Below are positions 44,282-52,601 of a stretch of DNA of 64,000 nucleotides, piece after piece. This stretch comes from Candidatus Omnitrophota bacterium. GTDB taxonomy: Bacteria > Omnitrophota > Omnitrophia > Omnitrophales > Aquincolibacteriaceae. How positions within the stretch are numbered: the stretch's first letter is position 1; each line of letters opens with the position of its first letter. The translations under genes and the position numbers were made by a program. The notes under the pieces are model-generated. The model made no database searches. It saw nothing but the letters and a program-made list of their open reading frames with translations, and was not told where the DNA came from. Location: the NCBI GenBank assembly GCA_903820505.1, contig CAIJHQ010000022.1:1-64000 (forward strand). Reading direction: 5' to 3'.

Positions 44282-45691
44282 TTATTTATGCTGCTTTTCA
44301 TTTTTCCCGGGATCAGCCGAAGACGCCATACAGCTTTTGATTTTGGCATAAACGCCCGGCATGCACGTTTTTACCGGAGCGGTCAAAAGGCGCCTCAGCA
44401 ACAACGCGACCAGCGATAGAAATACCAAGAAAAAGACCTTCTTTTTGTATGGTTTTTTCAACTTGACCCCGGCTTTCAACAAGGAGTCGATCTTTTGGAG
44501 GGCCGCTTCGGTTGCCTTGCCGCGGTTGTACAAAAGATATTCTTTCAAACGGGATTGCTGTCTCGGATAAGTTTCGGGATGACCGAGCACTTCTTCGATC
44601 GCCCCGGGAAGTTCGCTAATACTCGATACGACCAGACCGAACTCCCTGCCCGCATTTACTGTGGTTCGCTCTGCCCACGAAATGGTGTCCTTGTCCGGGA
44701 ACCTCTGCTTCAAAAACCCCGAGAAGAACTTTGGTGTATTGATGAAAATAACAGGCTTATTCAGCGCAAGAAACTCGAATGACGCGCTGGAAATATCCGT
44801 TATAAGGACGTCTGAACAGGCAAGACAGGAGTCGATTTGAAGGTCGGTACATACTTTAAAATTTGGATATTCCTTTTCTATTTCCTTAAACTTACCGAAC
44901 CAATCGACCTCGCCGCCAAACCTGAAAGAATCGGAAAGGGCCGGTCCATCGCGATAGTGGAATTTAACGATCACGTTGTCCTTACCGTTTTCCGTGATAG
45001 CCCTAACAAGTTCCGGACCGCACTCCCGCAAGGATGCCCCTTCGTCATAAGCCGGAGCATAAAGGATCGTCTTTTCCCCTGCGTTTAATCCCATCTCTAA
45101 CAGAATTTTTTCTCTGTTGTACTCTCCTCTTAATAGTTGGTCCGATTTGGTATAGCCGATCTCATAAAGAGCAAGATGGGCGGGTAGCTCTCCCGCGCAG
45201 TATTCCCGGATAAATTCTTTCAGTGCGTCCTGGTGCAGGGGACCATAAAGAAAGAACGCGTCAAACGCTTCGATGATTTCCCCGGAGAAAGTAATTCCCT
45301 TAGAGGGCTGCCCATGAAAAATGCAGACACTGAAAATATCAGCAGCTCCTCGGGAAAACTGGTCGGGAACGATGAACAAGTCGATCCCGGCATAAGCGCC
45401 TTTTCGCAAAAAGTAGAACGCGGCATAGTGGGCTCTGTTTTTTAGCTGCGGCAGCAGGTTTTCGAGCGTATTTTTTACTTTTCGACGGGAAGCTGTGTCT
45501 TGATCATATACGATATAGATGTTATCGCCCGGAAAACGCTTGATATATCCCGCAAGAATATTTTGAACAAATTGCAGATGGCCCGTGCGGGCCACTTCAA
45601 AAGCAACAAAACGTGCGTTCTTTTTGAATAGACGTTTAAGTTTAAATATCAGTAATTCGATTAATTGTTGAGCGAATTCTCCAATCTTCAT
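44282..45691 (-). CDS. CDP-glycerol glycerophosphotransferase-like protein (TagB/TagF family)
   Basis: 469 residues. The family core is seen in KTILYAPAYDEGASLREC, DNVIVKFHYRDGPALSDS, and C-terminally in CSDVLITDISSASFEFLALN and KPVIFINTPKF, matching TagB/TagF-type glycerophosphotransferases that use CDP-activated alcohols. An extra hydrophobic stretch near the C-terminus (VFFLVFLSLVALLLRRLL) may anchor it at the membrane. It is the last gene of a tightly spaced set with a nucleotidyltransferase, a phosphoglycerate mutase-like enzyme, a small ORF and a racemase; it likely transfers the phospho-alcohol or phospho-acid made by that set to the glycan. Donor identity is inferred. Confidence 0.8.
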   Translation of the reverse strand: MKIGEFAQQLIELLIFKLKRLFKKNARFVAFEVARTGHLQFVQNILAGYIKRFPGDNIYIVYDQDTASRRKVKNTLENLLPQLKNRAHYAAFYFLRKGAYAGIDLFIVPDQFSRGAADIFSVCIFHGQPSKGITFSGEIIEAFDAFFLYGPLHQDALKEFIREYCAGELPAHLALYEIGYTKSDQLLRGEYNREKILLEMGLNAGEKTILYAPAYDEGASLRECGPELVRAITENGKDNVIVKFHYRDGPALSDSFRFGGEVDWFGKFKEIEKEYPNFKVCTDLQIDSCLACSDVLITDISSASFEFLALNKPVIFINTPKFFSGFLKQRFPDKDTISWAERTTVNAGREFGLVVSSISELPGAIEEVLGHPETYPRQQSRLKEYLLYNRGKATEAALQKIDSLLKAGVKLKKPYKKKVFFLVFLSLVALLLRRLLTAPVKTCMPGVYAKIKSCMASSADPGKNEKQHK

Positions 45692-45700
45692 GCGGGCACC

Positions 45701-46417
45701 CTAGGGGGTTGCGAATTTTACGGTGTATTGTGCTAATTCCTTTGTTGAATCAATCGACGGGACTGACAAAGCGAGTCCGGACAAACAGGCGAATTCCGTG
45801 CAGGCCAAAATCACAATGTCCGCCTGCCATTTTTTGCACAAGGTTGCGACGATCGCTTCCATCGCGCGTGCGTTGGCGCTCTGGGCGGGATGAAGTTTAA
45901 TAGTGGCAATAAGCTGTTCGACTTGTCTCTGGATTTCTTCGCCATGGTCCAGCCATTCCATGCCATGTTTTGCAAGGAACGGCTTATAGCTTTGCCTCTT
46001 ATACGTGACGTACCCTCCCAGGACAGCGACACGCCGCGAGGAAGGGTGGGTCGCAGCTAAGGCGTTCGCCGTGACCTCACAGATGTTAAGGACCGGAACG
46101 CGCAGATGCGGCTGGATCTCCGGAATGAACACCGCGGCACTGTTACAGGGGATCGCGATCAAATCAACGGGATATTTTTCCAGCCGCCGGCAGCTCTCCA
46201 GCATTCCCTCGACCGGGGATGTCTCCCCATAAAGAAGATGGCGGGTCCGGCTTGGAATGTGGGGATTGCTGTCAATGATCACCCGCAAATGGTCCCATTC
46301 CTTTTTCGCCGGGGTCAGGTCCAGCAATAATTTAAAGAATGCCGCGGCCGCATAAGGTCCCATTCCCCCAAGCACGCCCACGGTTTTCGAGCCCGGTTTC
46401 GCCTGCGGTGTCATCAT
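45701..46417 (-). CDS. Aspartate/glutamate racemase family protein
   Basis: 238 residues; ATG behind GGAGG, overlapping the stop of the small upstream ORF (ATGA). The two catalytic cysteines are present, in A-I-P-C-N-S-A-A and L-A-C-T-E-F-A. The N-terminal VGVLGGMGPYAAAAFFKLL is typical of the cofactor-independent family. Members interconvert L- and D-aspartate or glutamate; related isomerases act on hydantoins or maleate. Between surface-glycan genes it may make a D-amino acid substituent. Substrate not readable. Confidence 0.9.
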   Translation of the reverse strand: MMTPQAKPGSKTVGVLGGMGPYAAAAFFKLLLDLTPAKKEWDHLRVIIDSNPHIPSRTRHLLYGETSPVEGMLESCRRLEKYPVDLIAIPCNSAAVFIPEIQPHLRVPVLNICEVTANALAATHPSSRRVAVLGGYVTYKRQSYKPFLAKHGMEWLDHGEEIQRQVEQLIATIKLHPAQSANARAMEAIVATLCKKWQADIVILACTEFACLSGLALSVPSIDSTKELAQYTVKFATP

Positions 46418-46560
46418 GAGGTCCTCCTATAGAATGTAAAAAAATCACGGGGGCGTTCACCGCCGCCCATAGGGTAACATCCGACCAGCTCCGGCTGGGG
46501 CTCGTCCAGAGAGCTCCAATATTGTTTCATCCGCTCCATTAAGGGCGGTTTTTGTTCCAT
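46414..46560 (-). CDS. 48-residue ORF coupled between mutase-like and racemase genes
   Basis: ATG at 46560 behind AAGGAGAAGGT; it overlaps the end of the mutase-like gene by 22 bases and ends in ATGA with the racemase start. The product (MEQKPPLMERMKQYW then SLDEPQPELVGCYPMGGGER) has one cysteine and an aromatic, charged C-terminus (RDFFTFYRRTS). No family is recognised. Its strong ribosome site and two-sided overlap argue that it is translated. Confidence 0.5.
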   Translation of the reverse strand: MEQKPPLMERMKQYWSSLDEPQPELVGCYPMGGGERPRDFFTFYRRTS

Positions 46561-47747
46561 ACCTTCTCCTTCAAAAAGGATATTGAGGGAAGCGGTTCGT
46601 GAGCCGCGCAAGCGGTCTCGAAAAAACGGTCGGCATGACACTCCTCTATATCGTTACCGAAGAGCGCGAAGGGCACTGGGGCGTCCGTGTGTTTGCCGTC
46701 CGAACAGCGGGTCATGTGGTCGCCGCAAACGATGATACGAAAACTGCTTCCGTGTTTTTTTATCAGTTCGTGCAGTATAGGACCGACAATGTGCCGATCT
46801 ATCTTCTCGATCGCATCGATCTTGCCGCGAAAACTATGTTGATGCGCTTCTTCATCGGTCGCATTGATGTGGGTCAGCACGAAGTCATAATGTTCCAGAT
46901 ATCGCAAGGTATACTCCGCTTTGGCTTTGTAGTTAGTGTCGATGTAACCCGTCGCCCCAGGGATAACGTCAAAATGGATGCCCGCCGCCATTGCAATGCC
47001 GTGCAGGAAATCGAGGCCGCAAACAACCGCCGCTTTTTTGCCGGTCTGCTCCAGAAACGTCGGCCAAACCGGTTTTTTTGAAGGGCTCCAGACCCAAAGC
47101 ATGTTGGCCGCGCAATTCTCTGGCAGTTTCATTTTCGCGATCTGGGTCTGAGTGTCTAAAAGGAAAGCGGCGACCTCTCCCGCCAGGGGCCGCGTCGCCG
47201 GGTCGTCGCTCCGGGGAAGCAGGTCTTTCACGGACTGACCGATATGCATGTGCGGCTCAAAGCATTTCACTGTTCGCGGATCGATCCCCGCGTTCCGGAT
47301 GATCAGAATATTGCGATAGCTCTGCCCCGGATAGAGCTCCCAGTTATCGTGCGGTAGTTTGATCTGGGTAATAAGTTCCCGGGCGTCGCTGTCGCTGATG
47401 AGACCCGCCGTAAAATCGGTGATCACCTGTCGCTGAAGGTCCGCCGTGATCGTGTTGCAGCGCAGGATGAGATCTTTTTCGCCGAGCGGTATCCCCTTGG
47501 CCATGGCTTCAAAAGACGCCCGGCCGCAGGGGTAATATTTTTCCGGTTCGTAGCCGAGCAACCCCATAATGCAAACCATACTTTCGATCGGAAACCCGGG
47601 AAAGGTAGTGCGGATCCGGCCTATCTGCCCGCGGCTGGCGATGTACTGGATGTTCGGGATGAGCGCTGCTTCCAGCGGCGTGCGGCCGCCCAACTCGGGG
47701 ATCGGTTCGTCGCCCACACCGTCAATAATGATCATGACCGTTTTCAT
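46539..47747 (-). CDS. Phosphoglycerate mutase-like alkaline-phosphatase-superfamily enzyme (ApgM type)
   Basis: 402 residues; ATGA overlap with the preceding gene. It has the archaeal-type cofactor-independent phosphoglycerate mutase layout: MIIIDGVGDEPIPELGGRTP at the N-terminus, the serine before LLGYEPEKYYPCGRASFEA, and the metal ligands D-x3-H in TDEEAH, D-H in CGDHM and H in GKHTDAP. The residue after the expected nucleophilic Ser is Met, where the family has Asp, so specificity may be changed. It moves or removes a phosphate on a three-carbon acid or a related molecule. Its position inside a glycan locus suggests a dedicated role, not glycolysis. Confidence 0.8.
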   Translation of the reverse strand: MKTVMIIIDGVGDEPIPELGGRTPLEAALIPNIQYIASRGQIGRIRTTFPGFPIESMVCIMGLLGYEPEKYYPCGRASFEAMAKGIPLGEKDLILRCNTITADLQRQVITDFTAGLISDSDARELITQIKLPHDNWELYPGQSYRNILIIRNAGIDPRTVKCFEPHMHIGQSVKDLLPRSDDPATRPLAGEVAAFLLDTQTQIAKMKLPENCAANMLWVWSPSKKPVWPTFLEQTGKKAAVVCGLDFLHGIAMAAGIHFDVIPGATGYIDTNYKAKAEYTLRYLEHYDFVLTHINATDEEAHQHSFRGKIDAIEKIDRHIVGPILHELIKKHGSSFRIIVCGDHMTRCSDGKHTDAPVPFALFGNDIEECHADRFFETACAAHEPLPSISFLKEKVWNKNRP

Positions 47748-48469
47748 GAGAACATCCTCTGCGCGTTCTCCAGGTCCGCCAGGTTATCGATCTCGAACCA
47801 TTTCATGCCGCCCACGTCCACCGCCTCGACATGCGCCTCGTTGAAGTGCGGGCCGACGATCAGGTCATAGTAGAGATTGGTCTGCCCCGCCTTCACTCCC
47901 TCCTCCAGCCAGCGCTTGAAAAGCTCCGTCCCGCGGGCGCCCAGATGTAACATCCCGATCGATTTGCCGCACTGGCCGCTCAGTAATTTAAGGTCCCGAA
48001 TAATGTCGAGCGAAAGCGCCCGCCGGGAGTCATCGAACCGGATATAGGCGCCGTCCAGGTCTTTCCGTGCCGCGTCCACGAACCACGATACTTCCTGCGT
48101 CACGGCTTTGGCCAACACAGCCGCTTCAAAGAAAACGTCGCCTTCAAGTACCCACGTGGCTTCCCGCAGACCCTGTAACCCCAGGTGCAAGCTATACATG
48201 CTGTTGGTCGTCGCGTAATCCGCGTTCTCGATGTATTCGATCTTCATATTTTTGAAAGACGATCCGATCCGTTCGCGTACGACCGGCGCCAGATGGCCGA
48301 CAACGATCCGCGTCCTCTCGACACCCCGGCGGGCGAACAGCATCAGCGCGTTCTCGAGAATGCTTCGGCCGCAAACCTCCACCATGCACTTCGGAGCCGT
48401 ATCGGTCATCGGTCTCAGTCGCTTGCCTTCACCGGCTGCCAGAATGATCGCGTTCTTTGCCACGTTCAC
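47744..48469 (-). CDS. Nucleotidyltransferase (LicC/PntC-like, CTP-type)
   Basis: 241 residues from a GTG behind GGAGGG. The nucleotidyltransferase loop is I-I-L-A-A-G-E-G-K-R-L-R-P-M-T, then TTNSMYSLHLGLQ (as in LicC-like enzymes) and WVLEGDVFFE with the metal-binding Asp. LicC and PntC couple CMP to phosphocholine or aminoethylphosphonate. Here it likely activates a phosphorylated small molecule made by the enzymes encoded next to it, for the TagF-like transferase. Nucleotide preference is from family resemblance. Confidence 0.8.
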   Translation of the reverse strand: MNVAKNAIILAAGEGKRLRPMTDTAPKCMVEVCGRSILENALMLFARRGVERTRIVVGHLAPVVRERIGSSFKNMKIEYIENADYATTNSMYSLHLGLQGLREATWVLEGDVFFEAAVLAKAVTQEVSWFVDAARKDLDGAYIRFDDSRRALSLDIIRDLKLLSGQCGKSIGMLHLGARGTELFKRWLEEGVKAGQTNLYYDLIVGPHFNEAHVEAVDVGGMKWFEIDNLADLENAQRMFS

Positions 48470-48528
48470 GTTTCTTTCCCTCCTCTTTCACATTTTTTGC
48501 TATTGCAAGGCTCGGTTCGCCGTTCGTT

Positions 48529-49725
48529 TTACGCTCGGGCAACGGCTTGATAGAGCTCCTGGAATTCCCGTGCCGTCCGGTCCCAGGAATACTGCTGCTC
48601 AACATACGCCCGCGCTGCCTGCCCCATCTGCCGGCGTTTTTCGGGATTTTGTAACAGACCCACGATGGCCGCGATAATGGCTCCCTCCTCATCCGCAATC
48701 ACATATTCGGAACCCGATCGACCGCCATTCCCGCTGGCGCCTTCGGCGGTAGTAACGATCGCCTTGCCCATGGCCATAGCCTCCAAAAGTTTGTTCTTCA
48801 TCCCTGAACCTAAACGCAGCGGGCAAATATAGATCGCCGCTTTGGCCAAGTATGGGCGCATGTCCGGAACGGCGCCTGTCACGGATACGCCCGGATGACT
48901 CGCAAGCGCCAACACGTCTTTTGTTGGCGCGCGGCCAACGATGTCAAAACAGACCCGGGGGTCGCGTTTTCTGATCTCCGGAAGCATGCGGTTGACGAAC
49001 CATTGGACAGCATCCACGTTCGGCTCGTAATCCATGGTCCCCGTAAAGATCAACCGCGCGGGCTCCTCCGGGGTCGTATCTTGCGGCCGGAAATACTCCA
49101 GATCCACGCCGTTGGGTATGATGTGTATCGGCAATTTCGGACACAATTCCCGGACCGCGTCCCGGTCCCGGTCGGCGATAACAACGCAGGCGTTATATTC
49201 CCGGTAAAGCCGTCGTTCGAATTGTTCCATAATGAAGGCGGTATAGCAGGCGCGCAGTTTTTTCAGCGGATGATGTATCGATCCCAACCAGCTGCGGAGG
49301 CCAAGCGTTGCAGAATCGGTCGCGGCCATGATCTTGCGGCTTCGGCGGAGCTGCGGCGTGTAAACCGCCATGTGCGGCGTATCCACGTGGACAAGATCGA
49401 ATTGCTGTTCGGTAAGTTCGCGCGTGATCGCCGCGGCAATGTCCGTGGAATAATAACATTTGTAAGCCGGCGCTTGCAGGCGTTCTTTTAACGTCGGGCG
49501 TGCCAAAAAAGATTTGCGGTCAAACGTCAGCAGCCTGTGGCACAGCTTTTCCAGTTCCGGAATAAACTTCTTTTCCTCGGGAGATTCCACTAGCGTGAGA
49601 AGAGTGAACTCGTGCGTTGCCGAAAGACGCGCCAGCACATTGAATAACCGCAATCTGGCCCCGCCGTAGGCCGGCGGATAGGGCGGTTCCGGGGTAAGTA
49701 CCAGAATTTTCAGTCTCGACGGCAT
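48529..49725 (-). CDS. GT4 glycosyltransferase (EPS-associated, TIGR03087-like)
   Basis: 398 residues; ATG behind GGAGAC. Motifs: LVLTPEPPYPPAYGGARLRL, YRREYNACVVIADRD-type linker (LYREYNACVVIADRD), GVDLEYFRPQ, LIFTGTMDYEPNVDAVQWF, VTGAVPDMRPYLAKAAIYIC, and PLRLGSGMKNKLLEAMAMGK with the donor glutamate. It resembles the gene at 31166-32383. A shrunken remnant of a sister gene lies at 50636-50809. Repeat-unit glycosyltransferase. Confidence 0.9.
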   Translation of the reverse strand: MPSRLKILVLTPEPPYPPAYGGARLRLFNVLARLSATHEFTLLTLVESPEEKKFIPELEKLCHRLLTFDRKSFLARPTLKERLQAPAYKCYYSTDIAAAITRELTEQQFDLVHVDTPHMAVYTPQLRRSRKIMAATDSATLGLRSWLGSIHHPLKKLRACYTAFIMEQFERRLYREYNACVVIADRDRDAVRELCPKLPIHIIPNGVDLEYFRPQDTTPEEPARLIFTGTMDYEPNVDAVQWFVNRMLPEIRKRDPRVCFDIVGRAPTKDVLALASHPGVSVTGAVPDMRPYLAKAAIYICPLRLGSGMKNKLLEAMAMGKAIVTTAEGASGNGGRSGSEYVIADEEGAIIAAIVGLLQNPEKRRQMGQAARAYVEQQYSWDRTAREFQELYQAVARA

Positions 49726-49728
49726 TTT

Positions 49729-49818
49729 TTATGTCTCCATGTAGATCACTTGTGGATAACGTTCGCGCGGCCGTACATATTCACGCCCCACGCCCTCATT
49801 GAACCGCATGTTGCTCAT
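49729..49818 (-). pseudogene. 29-codon remnant carrying the C-terminus of a methyltransferase
   Basis: The ATG at 49818 overlaps the FkbM stop (ATGA). The product ends in RERYPQVIYMET, identical to the last 12 residues of the methyltransferase at 50813-51640, and at both sites is followed by the same bases and the start of a GT4 gene. It is the 3' end of a duplicated methyltransferase gene whose body has been replaced. Confidence 0.6.
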
Positions 49819-50639
49819 AATTTTGTCAACTGTATTTGGGCTCGCTCACGTATCTGACCGAGGGGCTGTCCTTCTTGCGTCTTGGCACAAAGCCCCAACT
49901 CGGCGAACAAGCTCAGAAGTTTCCGTTCATCATATCCGATTTCAGGCCATACCCAGGGGTGCAGTTCCATCAAAAAAGTCACCTGTGCGGCGCGTGCGAT
50001 GAGACGGCGGCAGCCTTCTAAAACCAGGGGCTCAAAACCCTCGACGTCGATCTTGATGACGTCAGGGGTGATTTGACGGGAGTCGCAAAACGAATCCACC
50101 GAAACAACTTTAACGACTCTCTTATGCGCCTCCGGACCGTCGGGTTTGACAAGGCTGTGGGTCATATCGAATTCATCCTCATTTATATAGAAGTCCAAAG
50201 TTCCGTCTTCCTTCCCAACCGCCCAATCAAAAACCTCTACAATGCCGTTCAACCCATTGAAGAGCACATGTTGCCGGAGACATTCATAGAGCCTTGGACT
50301 CGGCTCAAAAGCAAAGACTTTTCCTTTTAGCCCTACTTTTTTCCCGAAAAGGATGGCTCGCGATCCATAGTTCGCGCCAATATCCAGGACTTGCGTTCCC
50401 GGCCGGACCGAGGCCAACATCCACTCGACTTCAGCGTCAGGATTTCGAAGCGAAGAGTGACGGCGATATTCATAGCTAAGACGCATCTCATACCCGCCAA
50501 TAAATTTGCGCATGCCCCTGCGAAACAGGAGATGTTTGAGCGTCGCGTGATAGATCGGTTGAACAAGTTTCCAGGCTTTGCGAAGGGCCGAGTTTTGCAT
50601 TACCGTTTGCGCAAGTTTTGTTTCCCAGAGAGCCTTCAT
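49815..50639 (-). CDS. FkbM family methyltransferase
   Basis: 274 residues; ATG behind GGAGGATT and overlapping the stop of the remnant upstream. Motif I QVLDIGANYGSRAILFGKKV, then GKVFAFEPSPRLYECLRQH, and VIKIDVEGFEPLVLEGCRR. The N-terminal 75 residues are basic and helical, with one hydrophobic stretch (IYHATLKHLLFRRGM). Likely O-methylates a sugar of the exopolysaccharide. Confidence 0.9.
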   Translation of the reverse strand: MKALWETKLAQTVMQNSALRKAWKLVQPIYHATLKHLLFRRGMRKFIGGYEMRLSYEYRRHSSLRNPDAEVEWMLASVRPGTQVLDIGANYGSRAILFGKKVGLKGKVFAFEPSPRLYECLRQHVLFNGLNGIVEVFDWAVGKEDGTLDFYINEDEFDMTHSLVKPDGPEAHKRVVKVVSVDSFCDSRQITPDVIKIDVEGFEPLVLEGCRRLIARAAQVTFLMELHPWVWPEIGYDERKLLSLFAELGLCAKTQEGQPLGQIRERAQIQLTKL

Positions 50640-50809
50640 CGTTGAAATCCTCCATATGCTTCGGCGCGCAGAGAGCGAACATAAGGTCCGATGTCAAGAA
50701 ATGGTCTCGGTGGTATCGCCGCGGCAATGTCAGGCACGTAATAACATTTGTAAGCTAGCGAGCGGGGCGGCTCCAGGGTAAGCACCGGAATTTTCAATCT
50801 CGACGGCAT
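50636..50809 (-). pseudogene. Internally deleted GT4 remnant, still an open 57-codon frame
   Basis: The frame starts at an ATG (50809) with the same GGAGAC leader as the GT4 gene at 49725. It reads MPSRLKIPVLTLEPP and jumps to AYKCYYVPDIAAAI, two blocks that lie about 75 residues apart in that gene; everything else is lost. It ends in ATGA with the FkbM start. It is a deletion relic that may now serve only to bring ribosomes to the next gene. Confidence 0.75.
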
Positions 50810-50812
50810 TTT

Positions 50813-51640
50813 TTATGTCTCCATGTAAATTACTTGTGGATAACGTTCGCGTGGTGTCCCGGATTTGCGAGCAACGACATGGATATGCGCCCCGCGGTTG
50901 CGCAGCGCCTTAGGATGACGAGCCGATAGCGGGAACCACAGCGTGATCAGCAACAATAACGCCCAATCTGCAAAAGCAAACCGCTCCTGCGGGAGCAAGC
51001 CGTGGGGCGTTTTCAATACTTCTATAGAGAAACCCGCTTTCTCCAAGATCTCCGCAACCTCGTCCGGCAGATATTCTTTCGCATGCTGAAGCTGCGGAGG
51101 TTGTTGGCTCGTTATAAAGCAGGAGAATTGCATGGGGCTCAGCCCCCGGATCGCCTTCATAACGGCGTACCAAGAGATCAAATTGGGGGTTGTTAGCACT
51201 AACGCACCGTTGGGTTTCAGGATGCGGTGGATCTCAAGCAGCATAGCCATCGGATCGTGGCTCAGGTGTTCGATCACTTCCATGCAAGTGACAACGTCGA
51301 AATAATTATCGGGATAGGGGTAACGCTCTTTTTCCAGATTAAAATGGTCGCGCTTGAATTTGATCATTTCTCCGCTCGACTTGTTCAAAAATTCGCTGAT
51401 CGCGCTATAACCCGAGCCGCCCTCGGGCAGATTGTGGCAATAGATCTCGTATTGCGTGTACTCCCGCAGCAACAACGAAAAGTAGTTGTCGCACCCCAGC
51501 TCCAGCAATTCGCCTTCCCCCGCGGGCATAATTTTGAGCGTTTCTATAAACCGCCGCAAGGATTGTTCCACATAATCGTTGGGAGGGGGGGCAAACCGGT
51601 GAAGATACGCTCGCGCTTCGCTTTCGGTAATCGCTCTCAC
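50813..51640 (-). CDS. Class I SAM-dependent methyltransferase
   Basis: 275 residues from a GTG overlapping the previous stop (GTGA). A SAM site LLELGCDNYFSLLLREYTQY, then YFDVVTCMEVIEHLSHDPMA, ILKPNGALVLTTPN, and a hydrophobic segment (LLLLITLWFPLSARH). It is a methyltransferase of the UbiE/COQ5-like type, not FkbM. In this setting sugar or lipid-linked glycan methylation is likely. Its 3' end is duplicated at 49729-49818. Confidence 0.85.
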   Translation of the reverse strand: MRAITESEARAYLHRFAPPPNDYVEQSLRRFIETLKIMPAGEGELLELGCDNYFSLLLREYTQYEIYCHNLPEGGSGYSAISEFLNKSSGEMIKFKRDHFNLEKERYPYPDNYFDVVTCMEVIEHLSHDPMAMLLEIHRILKPNGALVLTTPNLISWYAVMKAIRGLSPMQFSCFITSQQPPQLQHAKEYLPDEVAEILEKAGFSIEVLKTPHGLLPQERFAFADWALLLLITLWFPLSARHPKALRNRGAHIHVVARKSGTPRERYPQVIYMET

Positions 51641-52446
51641 ACGAACTCCCTAAGCTCGGCATATAGCATGCCGTATCCGTCTTCGTCCGCGTTTCTGATG
51701 ACAACATCGTGACTCTCGTGCAGGCGCGACTTGAGTAAATGCAATGTTCCGGGGCATAAGTTGTCGTGATACTCGATCGCGAAACGCGAAACCCGTTTCA
51801 GATCTTCCGTCGATACGTTTTCGAATAAAGAATGTTCGCTTCCTTCGATATCGATCTTGAAAAACCCGATTCGTCCAGCGTTTGCCATCTCGATCACCTG
51901 TTTAAAAGAACAGACCGGTATTGCGGGTTCGCTCGTCGAGTCATCAATCTCCACAGCAAGCCGGTGGTCCAATAAACGGCTGCCGCCATCGACCATCCTG
52001 CCAAGACCGGGCTTCCCTGCTAATGCGGCTTGATGCGCCTCAATTGTGGACACGTGCGATGAGGCAATATTCTGAAGCAGCCGCTGATAGTTCTCCGCAA
52101 ATGGTTCAAACGCAAGGATTCGGCAATCCGGGTGGTTGCGAGCAAGCCAGACACAGAAGAGCCCTACGCTGGCGCCGGCATCGATAACAACATCGCCGCA
52201 CTTGGGCTGGTAGAACTTTCCCGTATAAACTTCCTCATGCCAAATCTCCAGAATGGTTTCGATTAGGCCCGTTCTGTTTGGAGGGGAATGAAGCGTCGCT
52301 CCATCCCAACATACGGCATGGTCACACGGCAGCCGGCGACGATATTTGCAAACCAAAGCGGCGCCATTACGGAAAGAGGCCAGAAGAAACCAGTAGCGTT
52401 GAAGCATCCGCCACAATCTCGCAAAATGTCGTTGGAGTCTTGTCAT
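51637..52446 (-). CDS. FkbM family methyltransferase
   Basis: About 269 residues from the ATG at 52446; the frame is open further up into the previous gene, but without homology. Motif I VVIDAGASVGLFCVWLARN, then CRILAFEPFAENYQRLLQ and the FkbM signature IGFFKIDIEGSEHSLFEN. Cysteine-rich N-terminal 70 residues. Likely sugar O-methyltransferase. It ends in a GTGA overlap with the next methyltransferase. Confidence 0.85.
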   Translation of the reverse strand: MTRLQRHFARLWRMLQRYWFLLASFRNGAALVCKYRRRLPCDHAVCWDGATLHSPPNRTGLIETILEIWHEEVYTGKFYQPKCGDVVIDAGASVGLFCVWLARNHPDCRILAFEPFAENYQRLLQNIASSHVSTIEAHQAALAGKPGLGRMVDGGSRLLDHRLAVEIDDSTSEPAIPVCSFKQVIEMANAGRIGFFKIDIEGSEHSLFENVSTEDLKRVSRFAIEYHDNLCPGTLHLLKSRLHESHDVVIRNADEDGYGMLYAELREFV

Positions 52447-52601
52447 ATCCGCGTCCCGTTTATTTGGCGTCGCGTCACCAGCGCCTGCCGTATCGTCTTG
52501 CTCCACGAAAACATTTCCGCTGCCTTTCCGCGCACTGTGCGTTGTGTCTGCACAACACGTTACCCTACGGCGGCAAACTGACGATGGCATTGGGCCTACA
52601 T

